A stretch of DNA of 64,000 nucleotides, taken from NCBI GenBank assembly GCA_035294145.1, contig DATGLL010000134.1:7932-71931 (forward strand). The letters run 5' to 3'. The notes beneath the pieces are model-generated. The model was not told where the DNA came from. It ran no database searches and was given only the letters and a program-made list of their open reading frames with translations. Of the stretch, positions 32,186 to 39,813 are shown in pieces (position 1 is the first letter of the stretch; every line of letters starts with the position of its first letter). A program made the position numbers and the translations under genes. The stretch is from CADDZO01 sp035294145. GTDB taxonomy: Bacteria; Chloroflexota; Dormibacteria; Dormibacterales; Dormibacteraceae.

Positions 32186-33799
32186 GTGGAGCGGCAAGCC
32201 CACGACGCCATCGTGGTGGGCGGCGGGGTCACCGGCACGGCGGTCGCCCGCGACCTGGCGCTCCGAGGGATCGACGTGCTCCTCCTCGAGCGAGAGGACT
32301 GGGGCGCCGGCGCAAGCGGGTGCGACTCGACCTCCGAGACGCTCCCCACCCGGCTCGACGTGGACTCAGAGTTCATCCGTCTCGCCGCGGCTGAGGCGAC
32401 CATCCTCCACGCCATCGCCCCTCACCTCGTCGAGCGTCGAACGATGGCTTTCCTCGCCCGGCCCGAAGACAGGGGGGCGCTGGAACGGCTTGAGGCAGCC
32501 TTGGACCTCCTCGACCGTTTCCGGCCACCGGAGCTGTTCCATCCCCGGCTGCGGCTCTCTGGCCTCGAGGCCCGGCGCCTTGAGCCGGGGATCTCCCCCG
32601 AGGTCACAGCTGCGGCGGTATCCGAGGACTGGACGCTCAACGCTCGACGGTTGGCCTGGCTCAACGTTCTCGACGCGATCCGTGCTGGAGCCCATGCCCT
32701 CAACCACAGCCCGGTCGAGGCGATCCTGACCCAGGCAGGAGCCGTCAGCGGCGTCCGCTATCGGGCCCCGGACGGCCAGCGGATCGAGGTCAGCGCCCGC
32801 GTGATCGTCAACGCTGCCGGTCCCTGGGCACGAGAGGTGGCGGCCATGGCCGGGATCGAGCTGCGGCCACGACTGGTCAAGCATCTGGAGATCGTTTATG
32901 ACCGTCGCGTCTCCGTCTTCGGCCTCGCCTCCCGGGCGGCGGACGGACGCTGGGTAACCCTAGCCCCACAGGGGACCACCAGCGTGCTCGGCACCGCTCA
33001 GAGCGAGACCTACAGCCGGCCAGAGACGCTTCAAGCCACCATCGACGAGCTCGACGACCTACGCTGGGCGCTGGCCCGGACCTTCCCGGCCATCGGCGAC
33101 AGCCGCGCCATCCGGGCGCAGATCGCCGCCTTCCCCTCCACCGCTGCCTGGGGCGTGCCCGCTCAACTGGTCACGTCACGGCTCGCGGTCCACGACCACG
33201 AGCGGGAAGGCGCCTCCGGCCTGGTGTCGGCGATAGGAGGCGGGCTATCGACCTTCCGAGCCAGCGCGGAGGCCATCGCTGACGTGGTGTGTGCCCGGCT
33301 GGGGATCCGGGCTCCCTCCACCACGGCACGACGTCCGCTCCCCGGTGGCGCAGGTGAGATGCCCCCAGCCGAGGAGCTGGCCCGCGAGCACGGCCTCACC
33401 GCCTTGGCCGCCGCCCGCCTGCTCCAGCGCCATGGCTGCGAGGCACCGCAGGTGCTCGAGGACACTCGTCGGGGCCGGCTGGTCTGCCGCTGTGAGGCGG
33501 TCACTGAGGCAGAGCTGGTGCACGCAGCCCGCCACGAGCAGGTTCTGACGCTGAGCGATGCCTCGCGCCGGATCGGCCTGGCCACCGGCGCCTGCGCCGG
33601 CACCAGCTGCTTGGAGCGGGCCGCGGCGGTGATGGCGCAAGAGCTGGGCTGGAGCGCCAGCCAGCGCTCCCAAGCCTGGCGCGATCACGTGGCCGCCACC
33701 TGGCGCGGTCGGGCCCCGGTGCTCGACCGCTGGGGGTGGGCCCAGGAAGAGGTCGCGTACGGGGCCCGCCGCGGCTGGCCAGGGAGTCTGCGGCCGTAG
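32186..33799 (+). CDS. FAD-dependent glycerol-3-phosphate dehydrogenase, GlpA-like with Fe-S tail
   Basis: Flavoprotein oxidising glycerol-3-phosphate to dihydroxyacetone phosphate, feeding electrons to the respiratory chain. 537 aa. The N-terminal Rossmann motif is AIVVGGGVTGTAVARDLALRG (residues about 7-27, split here by function, not by gap), with the DAO fold to about residue 390. A C-terminal BFD-like [2Fe-2S] domain has four cysteines (VCRCEAVTE and GACAGTSC), as in anaerobic GlpA rather than aerobic GlpD. GTG start 7 nt after GGGAGG. The next gene encodes a small iron-sulfur protein that may be its electron partner, a role GlpB/GlpC fill elsewhere. Confidence 0.85.
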   Translation: MERQAHDAIVVGGGVTGTAVARDLALRGIDVLLLEREDWGAGASGCDSTSETLPTRLDVDSEFIRLAAAEATILHAIAPHLVERRTMAFLARPEDRGALERLEAALDLLDRFRPPELFHPRLRLSGLEARRLEPGISPEVTAAAVSEDWTLNARRLAWLNVLDAIRAGAHALNHSPVEAILTQAGAVSGVRYRAPDGQRIEVSARVIVNAAGPWAREVAAMAGIELRPRLVKHLEIVYDRRVSVFGLASRAADGRWVTLAPQGTTSVLGTAQSETYSRPETLQATIDELDDLRWALARTFPAIGDSRAIRAQIAAFPSTAAWGVPAQLVTSRLAVHDHEREGASGLVSAIGGGLSTFRASAEAIADVVCARLGIRAPSTTARRPLPGGAGEMPPAEELAREHGLTALAAARLLQRHGCEAPQVLEDTRRGRLVCRCEAVTEAELVHAARHEQVLTLSDASRRIGLATGACAGTSCLERAAAVMAQELGWSASQRSQAWRDHVAATWRGRAPVLDRWGWAQEEVAYGARRGWPGSLRP

Positions 33800-34022
33800 G
33801 CCTGGCTGATCTCCAGCTGGCATCCAGACGATGATGGCCAGCACGCGGGAGGCGAGCCTGGGCAAGCGCCAGCACGCGCCAGGCCCCAGGGTCGGGCCGG
33901 CGGGGGTCACGGGAGCGCTCCTCAGCTGAGCGACAGACCCGGGGGAAGGGCCCAGGAAGGGAGGAGAAGCTCAGGGCCGAGAGGCCCGGGGGCAGTGGAA
34001 GGCCAGGGGACCCCTTCAGGCC
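33800..34022 (+). other. Gap between GlpA-like and Fe-S genes
   Basis: About 220 bp with no credible gene. A long minus-strand frame crosses it but has the arginine/proline/glycine composition of a shadow frame. Ends at the -10 box of the next gene. Confidence 0.5.
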
Positions 34023-34028
34023 TATCCT
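34023..34028 (+). promoter_or_regulatory. -10 hexamer TATCCT for leaderless Fe-S protein gene
   Basis: TATCCT followed by exactly 9 nt and the ATG at 34038; no Shine-Dalgarno. Own promoter suggests the Fe-S gene is not simply in the upstream operon. Confidence 0.5.
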
Positions 34029-34037
34029 GATGCGACG

Positions 34038-34436
34038 ATGAGCCCGCGGCCCGGCGGAGACGACCGTCCAGGGTGGGGGCGTTTGCTCCGCCGACGCTCG
34101 GAGGCGCCCTGGGGCACCTCTGAGCAGGTCATCGCGCGGGCGAGCGCAGGTCCTCCCCTGACCCCGACCGAGCGGGCGCGTCTGCCGGCCATGTCGCGGT
34201 GCCTGAGCTGCGGCCTCTGCGCGCTGATCGCAGGTCGGGCTGGCCGCGCTCGACTCCCCGACCTGGCCAGCGCGTACCTGCGCGATCCCTCGCTGCTCGA
34301 GCGCGCGGCCGCCGACGTAGCCGGTGAGGGGCCGGGAGCGGCCGCCCTGGCCGCAGCCTCGGCCGTCTGCCCGGTGGGCGTGCCGCTGGATCAGGTCGCC
34401 GCCCTCGCTCGTCGGCTGGCCAGGCCAGAGCCCTAA
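34038..34436 (+). CDS. Small ferredoxin-like Fe-S protein
   Basis: 132-aa cytoplasmic protein with one ferredoxin-like cluster motif. C-x2-C-x2-C (CLSCGLC) is near residue 55 and a distant CP (AVCPVGVPLDQV) near residue 110, the arrangement of half a HdrC/GlpC-type [4Fe-4S] module. The stretch between is helical. The N-terminal 45 residues are basic and low in complexity. Position after the GlpA-like gene suggests electron transfer from glycerol-3-phosphate oxidation, but it has its own promoter and no membrane anchor, so the partner is uncertain. Confidence 0.7.
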   Translation: MSPRPGGDDRPGWGRLLRRRSEAPWGTSEQVIARASAGPPLTPTERARLPAMSRCLSCGLCALIAGRAGRARLPDLASAYLRDPSLLERAAADVAGEGPGAAALAAASAVCPVGVPLDQVAALARRLARPEP

Positions 34437-34535
34437 GCCTCCTGGCGGCCGGGCCTCCCCTTGCCGGCCGGGACCCTGGGCGGCGTCGGCACGGGGACCG
34501 CCCCCCAGGTCGGTATCCCCTGGCGCCGAGCCGGG

Positions 34536-34541
34536 TATAGT
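34536..34541 (+). promoter_or_regulatory. -10 hexamer TATAGT
   Basis: A clean TATAGT upstream of the hypothetical gene at 34572. Here the spacing to the ATG is 30 nt, leaving room for a short leader with GGAGG at 34550-34554, so this is not one of the leaderless cases. Confidence 0.4.
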
Positions 34542-34571
34542 GGGCCGGCGGAGGATGTGCATCAGCTGGGC

Positions 34572-34967
34572 ATGATCGAGCTCACCGTTCGAGAACAGCA
34601 ACGAGCGCGGTATTGGCATCGACGCAGCCGCGATCGCGTGACCCCACGCCGACTTCTTCGAGAATCCGACGAGCTGATGTTCTGGCTCGAGGAGTGCCTG
34701 CTCCAGCGCCTGCGGATCGTGCCCGGATGGCTGATGCCTCGCCTGGTGCAGATCCTTGCCAGCGCCGGCGACGACCTCAGCCGCCGTGCTGGCTCGGAGC
34801 GCCGGCCAGCTGAGCTGATCGAGCTCCTGTACCAGGCTCAAGGCAGGCTGATGGAGGAATCGGTGCGCTCCCGACGTCCAGCTCGCATCGTCCCCCTCTT
34901 TCGATCGGGCTCGCCGAGGCCACGATCGAGCCAGCGGCGGTCCCCTCGTCAGGAGGCACAGCGGTAG
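34572..34967 (+). CDS. Hypothetical basic protein
   Basis: 131-aa protein that I do not recognise. It is rich in Arg and Leu, with predicted amphipathic helices (ESDELMFWLEECLLQRLRI and MPRLVQILASAGDDLSRR) and a very basic serine/arginine tail. No membrane segment, signal or metal motif. GTG 34557 in the same frame is an alternative start but sits too close to GGAGG. Composition and the upstream -10 favour a real gene over a shadow, but support is moderate. Confidence 0.5.
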   Translation: MIELTVREQQRARYWHRRSRDRVTPRRLLRESDELMFWLEECLLQRLRIVPGWLMPRLVQILASAGDDLSRRAGSERRPAELIELLYQAQGRLMEESVRSRRPARIVPLFRSGSPRPRSSQRRSPRQEAQR

Positions 34968-35184
34968 CCCTCTGCCCTGAGCCCGAGCGCCGCCCCGCCT
35001 TGACCGCCCGCCCACGGCGAGGCCCCAGTCCGTTCCGCTACGAGCAAAGAGGCCGCGACGGCCGTCATCCCGGTCTGCCCGGTGACGATGGGATCGAGCG
35101 GCCGAGCGGTCACCGCCAGGTTGGAGCGACCCTCCCTGGAGGTCGGGGGGCCAACGCAGCCGGCCAGCCCCGGCCCTGACATCG

Positions 35185-36048
35185 ATGCCCGGCCTTCTGG
35201 TCGCCGGCTCCATCGCGCTCGACTCGCTCCGGGGCGGGGAGATCCGTGAAGAGCTGGGGGGCTCCGCCCTCTACTTCGCCCTAGCCGCCTCCCGGCTGGT
35301 GCCGGTCGCCATGGTTGCCCCTGTAGGTCGGGATGCCGAGGCCCGGGTTCGCGCTCTGCTGGCTCGCCATCCACGCATCGACACCACCAGGCTGGACGTC
35401 CTCGACGCGCCCACCTACCGCTGGTTCGCAGAGGCCCGCGAGGGACGGAACCTCGACCTCGGCAGCCAGGACTCGATCTACGACGCATGGCACCCCCGGC
35501 TCCCACGGAGCTTTCGGGGCTGGGCCTTCGTCGGGTCCATGCGCCCCGATCAGCAGCTGCGGATCGTCCGCGATCTGGTCGGCTGCAGGCTGCTCGCCGC
35601 CGACGCCATGTGCTCTTACGTCACCCAGGCTCCAGACCTGGTCCACCAGGTGCTGCGTCTGGTCGACTGGTACTTCTGCAACGACGAGGAGTTGACCGCA
35701 CTGGGCGGCAGCGAGCCGGAGCGCTTCCGGGCCCGATGGGGCCTGGGGGGGTTGGTGGTCAAGCACGGGCCGGGCGGGGCGACCGCCTACACGGTCAGAG
35801 GGACGGTCCACGTGCCCAGCCGGGCCCGCCGGGTCGAGGACACGACCGGCGCCGGCGACGCGCTGGCAGCTGGGATGCTCGCTCACTGGATGCTGCACGG
35901 TGGAGCGCCCGACCGCTTACGGGAGGCGCTCGAGGTCGGCTCAGAGCTCGCCGCTCTCACCATCTCAGCCATCGGCCTACGAGCCCTCGACGGACCCGAG
36001 GCCGGCGGGGAGCGGGATCCAGGCCCGAGGTCCGGCGACGGCAGCTGA
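35185..36048 (+). CDS. PfkB-family sugar/nucleoside kinase
   Basis: Ribokinase-fold kinase, 287 aa. The N-terminal glycine motif is in REELGGSALYFALAASRL, and the C-terminal PfkB signature DTTGAGDALAAGMLAH holds the catalytic aspartate (D of AGD) and the anion hole. The middle carries VDWYFCNDEELTALGG, the usual segment before the nucleotide site. Substrate not predictable; relatives include ribokinases, adenosine kinases and fructokinases. No clear Shine-Dalgarno or -10 box is seen at the ATG. Followed by mutY, which has its own leaderless promoter. Confidence 0.82.
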   Translation: MPGLLVAGSIALDSLRGGEIREELGGSALYFALAASRLVPVAMVAPVGRDAEARVRALLARHPRIDTTRLDVLDAPTYRWFAEAREGRNLDLGSQDSIYDAWHPRLPRSFRGWAFVGSMRPDQQLRIVRDLVGCRLLAADAMCSYVTQAPDLVHQVLRLVDWYFCNDEELTALGGSEPERFRARWGLGGLVVKHGPGGATAYTVRGTVHVPSRARRVEDTTGAGDALAAGMLAHWMLHGGAPDRLREALEVGSELAALTISAIGLRALDGPEAGGERDPGPRSGDGS

Positions 36049-36112
36049 GGCTCTCGCTCGGCCGTCACCCGTGGCGATGAGATGGAGGGAGAGGCTGGCC
36101 GAGCCAGCCGGC

Positions 36113-36118
36113 TACCCT
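36113..36118 (+). promoter_or_regulatory. -10 hexamer TACCCT for leaderless mutY
   Basis: TACCCT followed by exactly 9 nt and GTG 36128. This decides the start in favour of 36128 over the upstream in-frame ATG at 36077. Confidence 0.45.
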
Positions 36119-36127
36119 TCATCGCCA

Positions 36128-36964
36128 GTGATCGCGCTGCAGCACGCCCTGCTCCAATGGGCACGGAACGCTCATCGTGACCTGCCCTGGCGGCGCACCC
36201 GTGACCCTTGGGCGGTCCTCGTCTCCGAGGTCATGCTCCAGCAGACCCAGGTGGCCCGCGTCATCCCCCGGTACCGGGCCTTCTTGGCTCGCTTCCCGAC
36301 CCCGGCCGCCTGCGCTGCGGCGCCCCCGGCAGAGGTCATCCGGCTCTGGGCCGGCTTGGGCTACAACCGCCGTGCCCTTGCTCTCCACGGTGCCGCTCGT
36401 GCCATCGTCGATCGTGGCGGGCACTTCCCTGACACTCTGGACGATCTGACCGCGCTCCCCGGCGTCGGTCCCTACACCGCCCGGGCGGTGCTGGCCTTCG
36501 CCTTCGAGCAGGACGTGGCCGTCCTCGACGCCAACGCGCAGCGCGCCCTCTCACGCGCTCTCGGCAAGGCCGTGACGCAGCAAGCGGCAGACGCGCTGGT
36601 GCCTCCCGGCCGGGGATGGGAGTGGAATCAAGGCGTGCTCGACCTCGGCGCCACGGTCTGTCGCCCCCGTCCCCGCTGCGACGCCTGCCCATTGGCCCAA
36701 GCCGGAGGGTGCGCATGGCGGGCCTCCGGCCTGAACTCACCCGACCCCTGGCCGCGCCCTCGCCCCCAAGCCCGCTTCGAAGGCTCCGACCGCCAGGGCC
36801 GTGGCCGGTTGGTCAGCGCCCTCCGCGATCGACACCTCACCTGGGACGAGGTCCCCTCCGCGGCCGGTTGGCCCGGGGATCCTCGCCGTGCCCTGGCGGT
36901 GGCACGCTCCTTGATCAAGGAGGGATTGGTGGTGGCCGAGGGCGAGCGGTTGCGCTTGCCCTGA
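36128..36964 (+). CDS. mutY: A/G-specific adenine DNA glycosylase
   Basis: Base-excision repair glycosylase removing adenine opposite 8-oxoguanine, 278 aa. The HhH-GPD core has the catalytic Glu34 in LVSEVMLQQTQV, helix-hairpin-helix TALPGVGPYTARAV (about 107-120) and Asp133 in VLDANAQRAL. The iron-sulfur loop has four cysteines, but the spacing is C-x5-C-x2-C-x7-C instead of the usual C-x6-C-x2-C-x5-C. The C-terminal 8-oxoG-recognition domain is missing or very reduced, since the protein ends about 85 residues after the last cysteine with a winged-helix-like segment. Start GTG 36128 from the upstream -10; ATG 36077 is the alternative. Confidence 0.88.
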   Translation: MIALQHALLQWARNAHRDLPWRRTRDPWAVLVSEVMLQQTQVARVIPRYRAFLARFPTPAACAAAPPAEVIRLWAGLGYNRRALALHGAARAIVDRGGHFPDTLDDLTALPGVGPYTARAVLAFAFEQDVAVLDANAQRALSRALGKAVTQQAADALVPPGRGWEWNQGVLDLGATVCRPRPRCDACPLAQAGGCAWRASGLNSPDPWPRPRPQARFEGSDRQGRGRLVSALRDRHLTWDEVPSAAGWPGDPRRALAVARSLIKEGLVVAEGERLRLP

Positions 36965-36971
36965 AGGCAAC

Positions 36972-38249
36972 TCACACGGTTCGGGGCAGCTTCCGTTTCA
37001 CGGAAGGGGGCAGGACGGCCTCCAGCACGTCGTCGACCGTCACCAGGCCCTGGATGCGGAACTCGTCGTCGACGACCGGGACGGCGAGCAGGTTGTACTT
37101 GGAGAGGACGGCCGCCACCTCCTGGGCGCTGTCCTCCGCGCTCACCGCGATCACGTCACGGACCATGAGATCCTTGATCGGCCGGTCAGGCGGCGCCATG
37201 ATCAGGTCGCGGAGGGAAAGGACGCCCTTCAGGCGGTCCTGAGGGTCGGTGACGAAGATCGAGTACACGGACTCTGCCTCCGGCTCCATGCGCCGCAGCT
37301 CGTCAATGCATTGCTGAGCAGTGAGCAGCTCAGGGACGGTCACGAACTGCGTCGTCATCAACCCCCCAGCGGTGTTCTCCTGGTACCCAAGCAGATCCTT
37401 GACCTCCGCAGCCTCGTCCTTCCGCATCAGCCCCAGGAGTTGGTCGGCGCGTTCTCGAGGCAGCTCGGTCAGGATGTCGGCAACCCCATCAGGAGGCATC
37501 TGGCCGAGGATCTGGCTGGCTCGACGCGGATCCATGTGCTCGATGACCGACACCTGGTCGGCCAGCTCCATCTCCTCCAGGGTGTCCGCCGCCAGCTCGC
37601 CGCTGAGGGCAGCGAACACCGTCTGTCGCTCCCTCGCGCCCAGGCTCTCGACGATGTCGGCGATGTCGGCAGGATGCAACCTGGCGATGCGGCGGGCCGA
37701 GACCCGCAGCCGGACGGCATCGTCACCGGGCCCTCCCTGAGCCTCACTGGAGGGGGCCAGGGGACCAACCGTCTCCCATGAGACGAGCGCCATGGGCAGG
37801 TCTCGGTGGAAGAGACGGGCCACCCACTTGGCCACCCCCTCCAGTCCTAGCCTGCGCAGCAGGCCCCGAACGCCGATATCGGCACCCACCAGGAGCAGAT
37901 CCCCCCCGCTCGTGACCAGCTGGAGGTCGTTCACCCTCACCACTCGCCGACCGTCGGTGTCGACCACCTGCTTGTCGAGCACGTCCCGTCCTAGCCAGAT
38001 GTCCCGCTGATCGGCGGGGCGAGGACGCACCTCGTCCCGGCTCCCGCGCAGCACCACCTCCCGGCTGACCGCAGCGAAGGTGCGTACCGCAGCCCATGGG
38101 ATGACCTGCTGCCGGCGACGAGAGACGACAAGCCCAGTGACGACCGGGTAGGGCTCCCGGATCTGCGCGGTGAGATCGCGCACCGTGCCCGCCCGACGCT
38201 GGTGCACGTCGATCACCTCCGCCCCCAGGATTTCGGTCAGGAACAGCAA
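36972..38249 (-). CDS. MgtE N-domain/CBS-pair protein with PRC-barrel, no membrane domain
   Basis: 425-aa soluble protein. Residues about 1-165 look like one or two PRC-barrel modules (EVIDVHQRRAGTVRDL and DVLDKQVVDTDGRRVVRVNDL). Residues about 190-290 are an MgtE-N superhelix (HPADIADIVESLGARERQTVF, LGQMPPDGVADILTELP). Residues about 300-415 are a CBS pair (LMTTQFVTVPELLTAQQ and LMVRDVIAVSAEDSAQEV). The magnesium-channel helices of MgtE are absent, so it is probably a Mg2+- or nucleotide-sensing regulator, as in actinobacterial relatives near Nramp transporters. TTG start at 38249 preceded by GGAGAG. Confidence 0.82.
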   Translation of the reverse strand: MLFLTEILGAEVIDVHQRRAGTVRDLTAQIREPYPVVTGLVVSRRRQQVIPWAAVRTFAAVSREVVLRGSRDEVRPRPADQRDIWLGRDVLDKQVVDTDGRRVVRVNDLQLVTSGGDLLLVGADIGVRGLLRRLGLEGVAKWVARLFHRDLPMALVSWETVGPLAPSSEAQGGPGDDAVRLRVSARRIARLHPADIADIVESLGARERQTVFAALSGELAADTLEEMELADQVSVIEHMDPRRASQILGQMPPDGVADILTELPRERADQLLGLMRKDEAAEVKDLLGYQENTAGGLMTTQFVTVPELLTAQQCIDELRRMEPEAESVYSIFVTDPQDRLKGVLSLRDLIMAPPDRPIKDLMVRDVIAVSAEDSAQEVAAVLSKYNLLAVPVVDDEFRIQGLVTVDDVLEAVLPPSVKRKLPRTV

Positions 38250-38511
38250 TCCGGCTCTCCGACGTGAGGCAGGCCCGCCCTAACCGTCCATGTCGACCGC
38301 TGCCTGCCAACGCGGTCGACACCCCCACGTCCCTGTCTCAGCACCGCAGGGACGATGCCTTGTGCAGCTCCCCAGCCCCCCTCAGGCAGGACCGAGGAGG
38401 CTCGGCGCGTGCCCCCACGCCTCAGATGGATATCGACTTCGGGCACCGCTTCGTAGCCTGGTATCGAGAGCCAGTCTAGCATCGGCTCGCATGTCCTCGG
38501 CGCGAACGTGG
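38250..38511 (-). other. Long leader of the MgtE-N/CBS gene
   Basis: A TAGACT hexamer on the minus strand (38478-38473) would give a leader of more than 200 nt before the TTG at 38249. The stretch contains GTCGACCGC/GCGGTCGAC (inverted copies near 38293 and 38313) and other stems but no riboswitch signature that I can name. It also forms the divergent region with the DUF5679-like gene. Confidence 0.35.
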
Positions 38512-38540
38512 TTGAATTGGGCAAGATGGACCGATACAAT
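38512..38540 (+). promoter_or_regulatory. Sigma-70-type promoter TTGAAT-17-TACAAT
   Basis: TTGAAT (38512-38517), a 17-nt spacer and TACAAT (38535-38540) make the best two-box promoter in the window. It should drive the small zinc-ribbon gene starting at 38599, with a leader of about 50 nt. Confidence 0.7.
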
Positions 38541-38598
38541 ACGGCCCGTTCGGCTGCGCTGATGGAAAACTTGACAACTCGAGAGAGAGGTAATTGAC

Positions 38599-38748
38599 GT
38601 GGAAGGGTATTGCCTCAAGGACAAGAAGAAGGTCGAGATGAAGAACCCGACGCAGATCACCATGAAAAACGGGAAGCCAGCCACAAAAGGTACCTGCCCG
38701 ATCTGCGGCACGACCATCTACAAAATCGGCAAGGCCGCCAGTAGCTGA
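38599..38748 (+). CDS. Small zinc-ribbon-like protein, DUF5679 type
   Basis: 49-aa protein. The pattern YCLKDKKKVEMKNPTQITMK, NGKPATKGTCPICGTTIYKIGK matches the small DUF5679 family found in actinobacteria and Chloroflexota. The usual first CxxC is reduced to a single cysteine (YCLKDK), leaving CPIC as the intact knuckle. GTG start at 38599 follows GAGAGAGG by 8 nt, and a strong promoter lies upstream. Function of the family is unknown; its DNA- or RNA-binding role is only guessed from the ribbon. A perfect hairpin follows. Confidence 0.8.
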   Translation: MEGYCLKDKKKVEMKNPTQITMKNGKPATKGTCPICGTTIYKIGKAASS

Positions 38749-38782
38749 GTCAGGCGGCTAGCCGGTGCCGTCGCCCCGCTGG

Positions 38783-38814
38783 CGTGAGCGCCGAGCCGAC
38801 CATTGGCGCTCACG
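38783..38814 (+). terminator. Terminator hairpin after the zinc-ribbon gene
   Basis: Perfect 10-bp stem CGTGAGCGCC (38783-38792) with GGCGCTCACG (38805-38814) and a 12-nt loop, 34 nt after the stop. No T-run, but position and stem are suitable. Confidence 0.6.
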
Positions 38815-38957
38815 TCACGCTGTGGGTTGGGCCGGAGAAGACGAGGCCATAGAGACGCCCAACCGGCCGGTGGATGTCCCATCCACACAGCAGGATGGGC
38901 GGCAGGGATAGGCCTGACCGTCGCGACGAGGGACAGGACGTCCGTCCCGGCAAGGGT

Positions 38958-39374
38958 CTAGGGGCGAATCTCCTCACGGATCACCTTGGTCTCCAGGGCG
39001 TTGAGCAGGATCTCGGTGGCCGAGACAGCCTCATCCACACCCAGCGCTTTGAAGATCTCAACGTTGGCCGGGTTGTTCACGCGTGCGATCGTCAACGGCA
39101 CGTTGAACTCCCGTTTGGCCAACTGCAAGGCGACCAGGTTATCCTCATCGTCTCCCGTGACGGCCAGGACGGCGTCAGCGCGGTCGATCCCCGTCGTCTT
39201 CAAGAACGCCATCTCGTCGCCATCTCCGGTCATCACGATGCTGCCCAGTTGACTCTCGAGCCACTGCGCTCGGGTCGGATCCTTCTCCACCAGCGTGACC
39301 TCCTCTCCCCGCTCAAGCAGATCACGGGAGAGGAAGTAGCCAACCTTGCCTCCACCGATCACGATGACGTACAT
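38958..39374 (-). CDS. TrkA-N potassium-uptake regulatory subunit (second of pair)
   Basis: 138-aa RCK/TrkA-N domain protein binding NAD(H) or ATP to gate a Trk/Ktr or APC-type K+ channel. Rossmann motif MYVIVIGGGKVGYFLSRDLL, the acidic end of beta-2 (EVTLVEKD), GDGDEMAFLKTTGIDRADAV, and a C-terminus reaching the dimer helix, with no TrkA-C domain. It begins directly at the upstream stop (TAGATG), so it is coupled to the next trkA gene. The two-gene arrangement resembles mycobacterial ceoB-ceoC. Confidence 0.88.
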   Translation of the reverse strand: MYVIVIGGGKVGYFLSRDLLERGEEVTLVEKDPTRAQWLESQLGSIVMTGDGDEMAFLKTTGIDRADAVLAVTGDDEDNLVALQLAKREFNVPLTIARVNNPANVEIFKALGVDEAVSATEILLNALETKVIREEIRP

Positions 39375-39800
39375 CTATCGACCGTCGTCTAGGATCATGC
39401 TACGGACCCTGGCTGCGCCCTCCGTGGTGGGACAGAAGACGCGCAACCCCAACTTCCGGTAGGCTTCGTCTCGGATGGGGTCGTAGATCCGGCACACCAC
39501 CTTGGGAACCTTGAAGATGTGCTGGGCGATCTGCGCCGCCATGATGTTGCGGTTGTCCCCCTGGGTTACGGCGACGAAGCAGTCGGCATCCTCGATCCCC
39601 GCCCGGCGCAGGACCTCCGCCTCGGTGCCGTCCCCGACCACGAAGTTGCCGCGGAAGTCCTTGTCGAAGACGCCTCGAGTGGCGAAGCGATCGAAGGCTC
39701 CTGGGTCGCGGTCGATGATCGTGACCTCGTGGCCCTCGCGGTCCAGCGCCTGCGCCAGACGAGCTCCAATCCGGCCACAGCCGACGATCAGGGTCTTCAC
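39375..39800 (-). CDS. TrkA-N potassium-uptake regulatory subunit (first of pair)
   Basis: 141-aa RCK/TrkA-N protein, partner of the adjacent subunit. Rossmann motif KTLIVGCGRIGARLAQALDREGHEV, IIDRDPGAFDRF, VVGDGTEAEVLRRAGIEDAD and AQHIFKVPKVVCRIYDP; no TrkA-C. The GTG at 39800 is chosen because homology begins there and TAGAAT (39813-39808 on the minus strand) lies 7 nt upstream, pointing to a leaderless start. The longer frame upstream is not coding-like. No channel subunit is seen within the window. Confidence 0.88.
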   Translation of the reverse strand: MKTLIVGCGRIGARLAQALDREGHEVTIIDRDPGAFDRFATRGVFDKDFRGNFVVGDGTEAEVLRRAGIEDADCFVAVTQGDNRNIMAAQIAQHIFKVPKVVCRIYDPIRDEAYRKLGLRVFCPTTEGAARVRSMILDDGR

Positions 39801-39807
39801 CCGAACA

Positions 39808-39813
39808 ATTCTA
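39808..39813 (-). promoter_or_regulatory. -10 hexamer TAGAAT for leaderless trkA pair
   Basis: TAGAAT with a 7-nt spacer to GTG 39800 on the minus strand; no Shine-Dalgarno. Confidence 0.5.

Noticed and set aside
33800..34037. Continuation of a gene between GlpA-like and the Fe-S gene
   Set aside because: No frame with coding character on either strand; the -10 box at 34023 explains the end of the gap.
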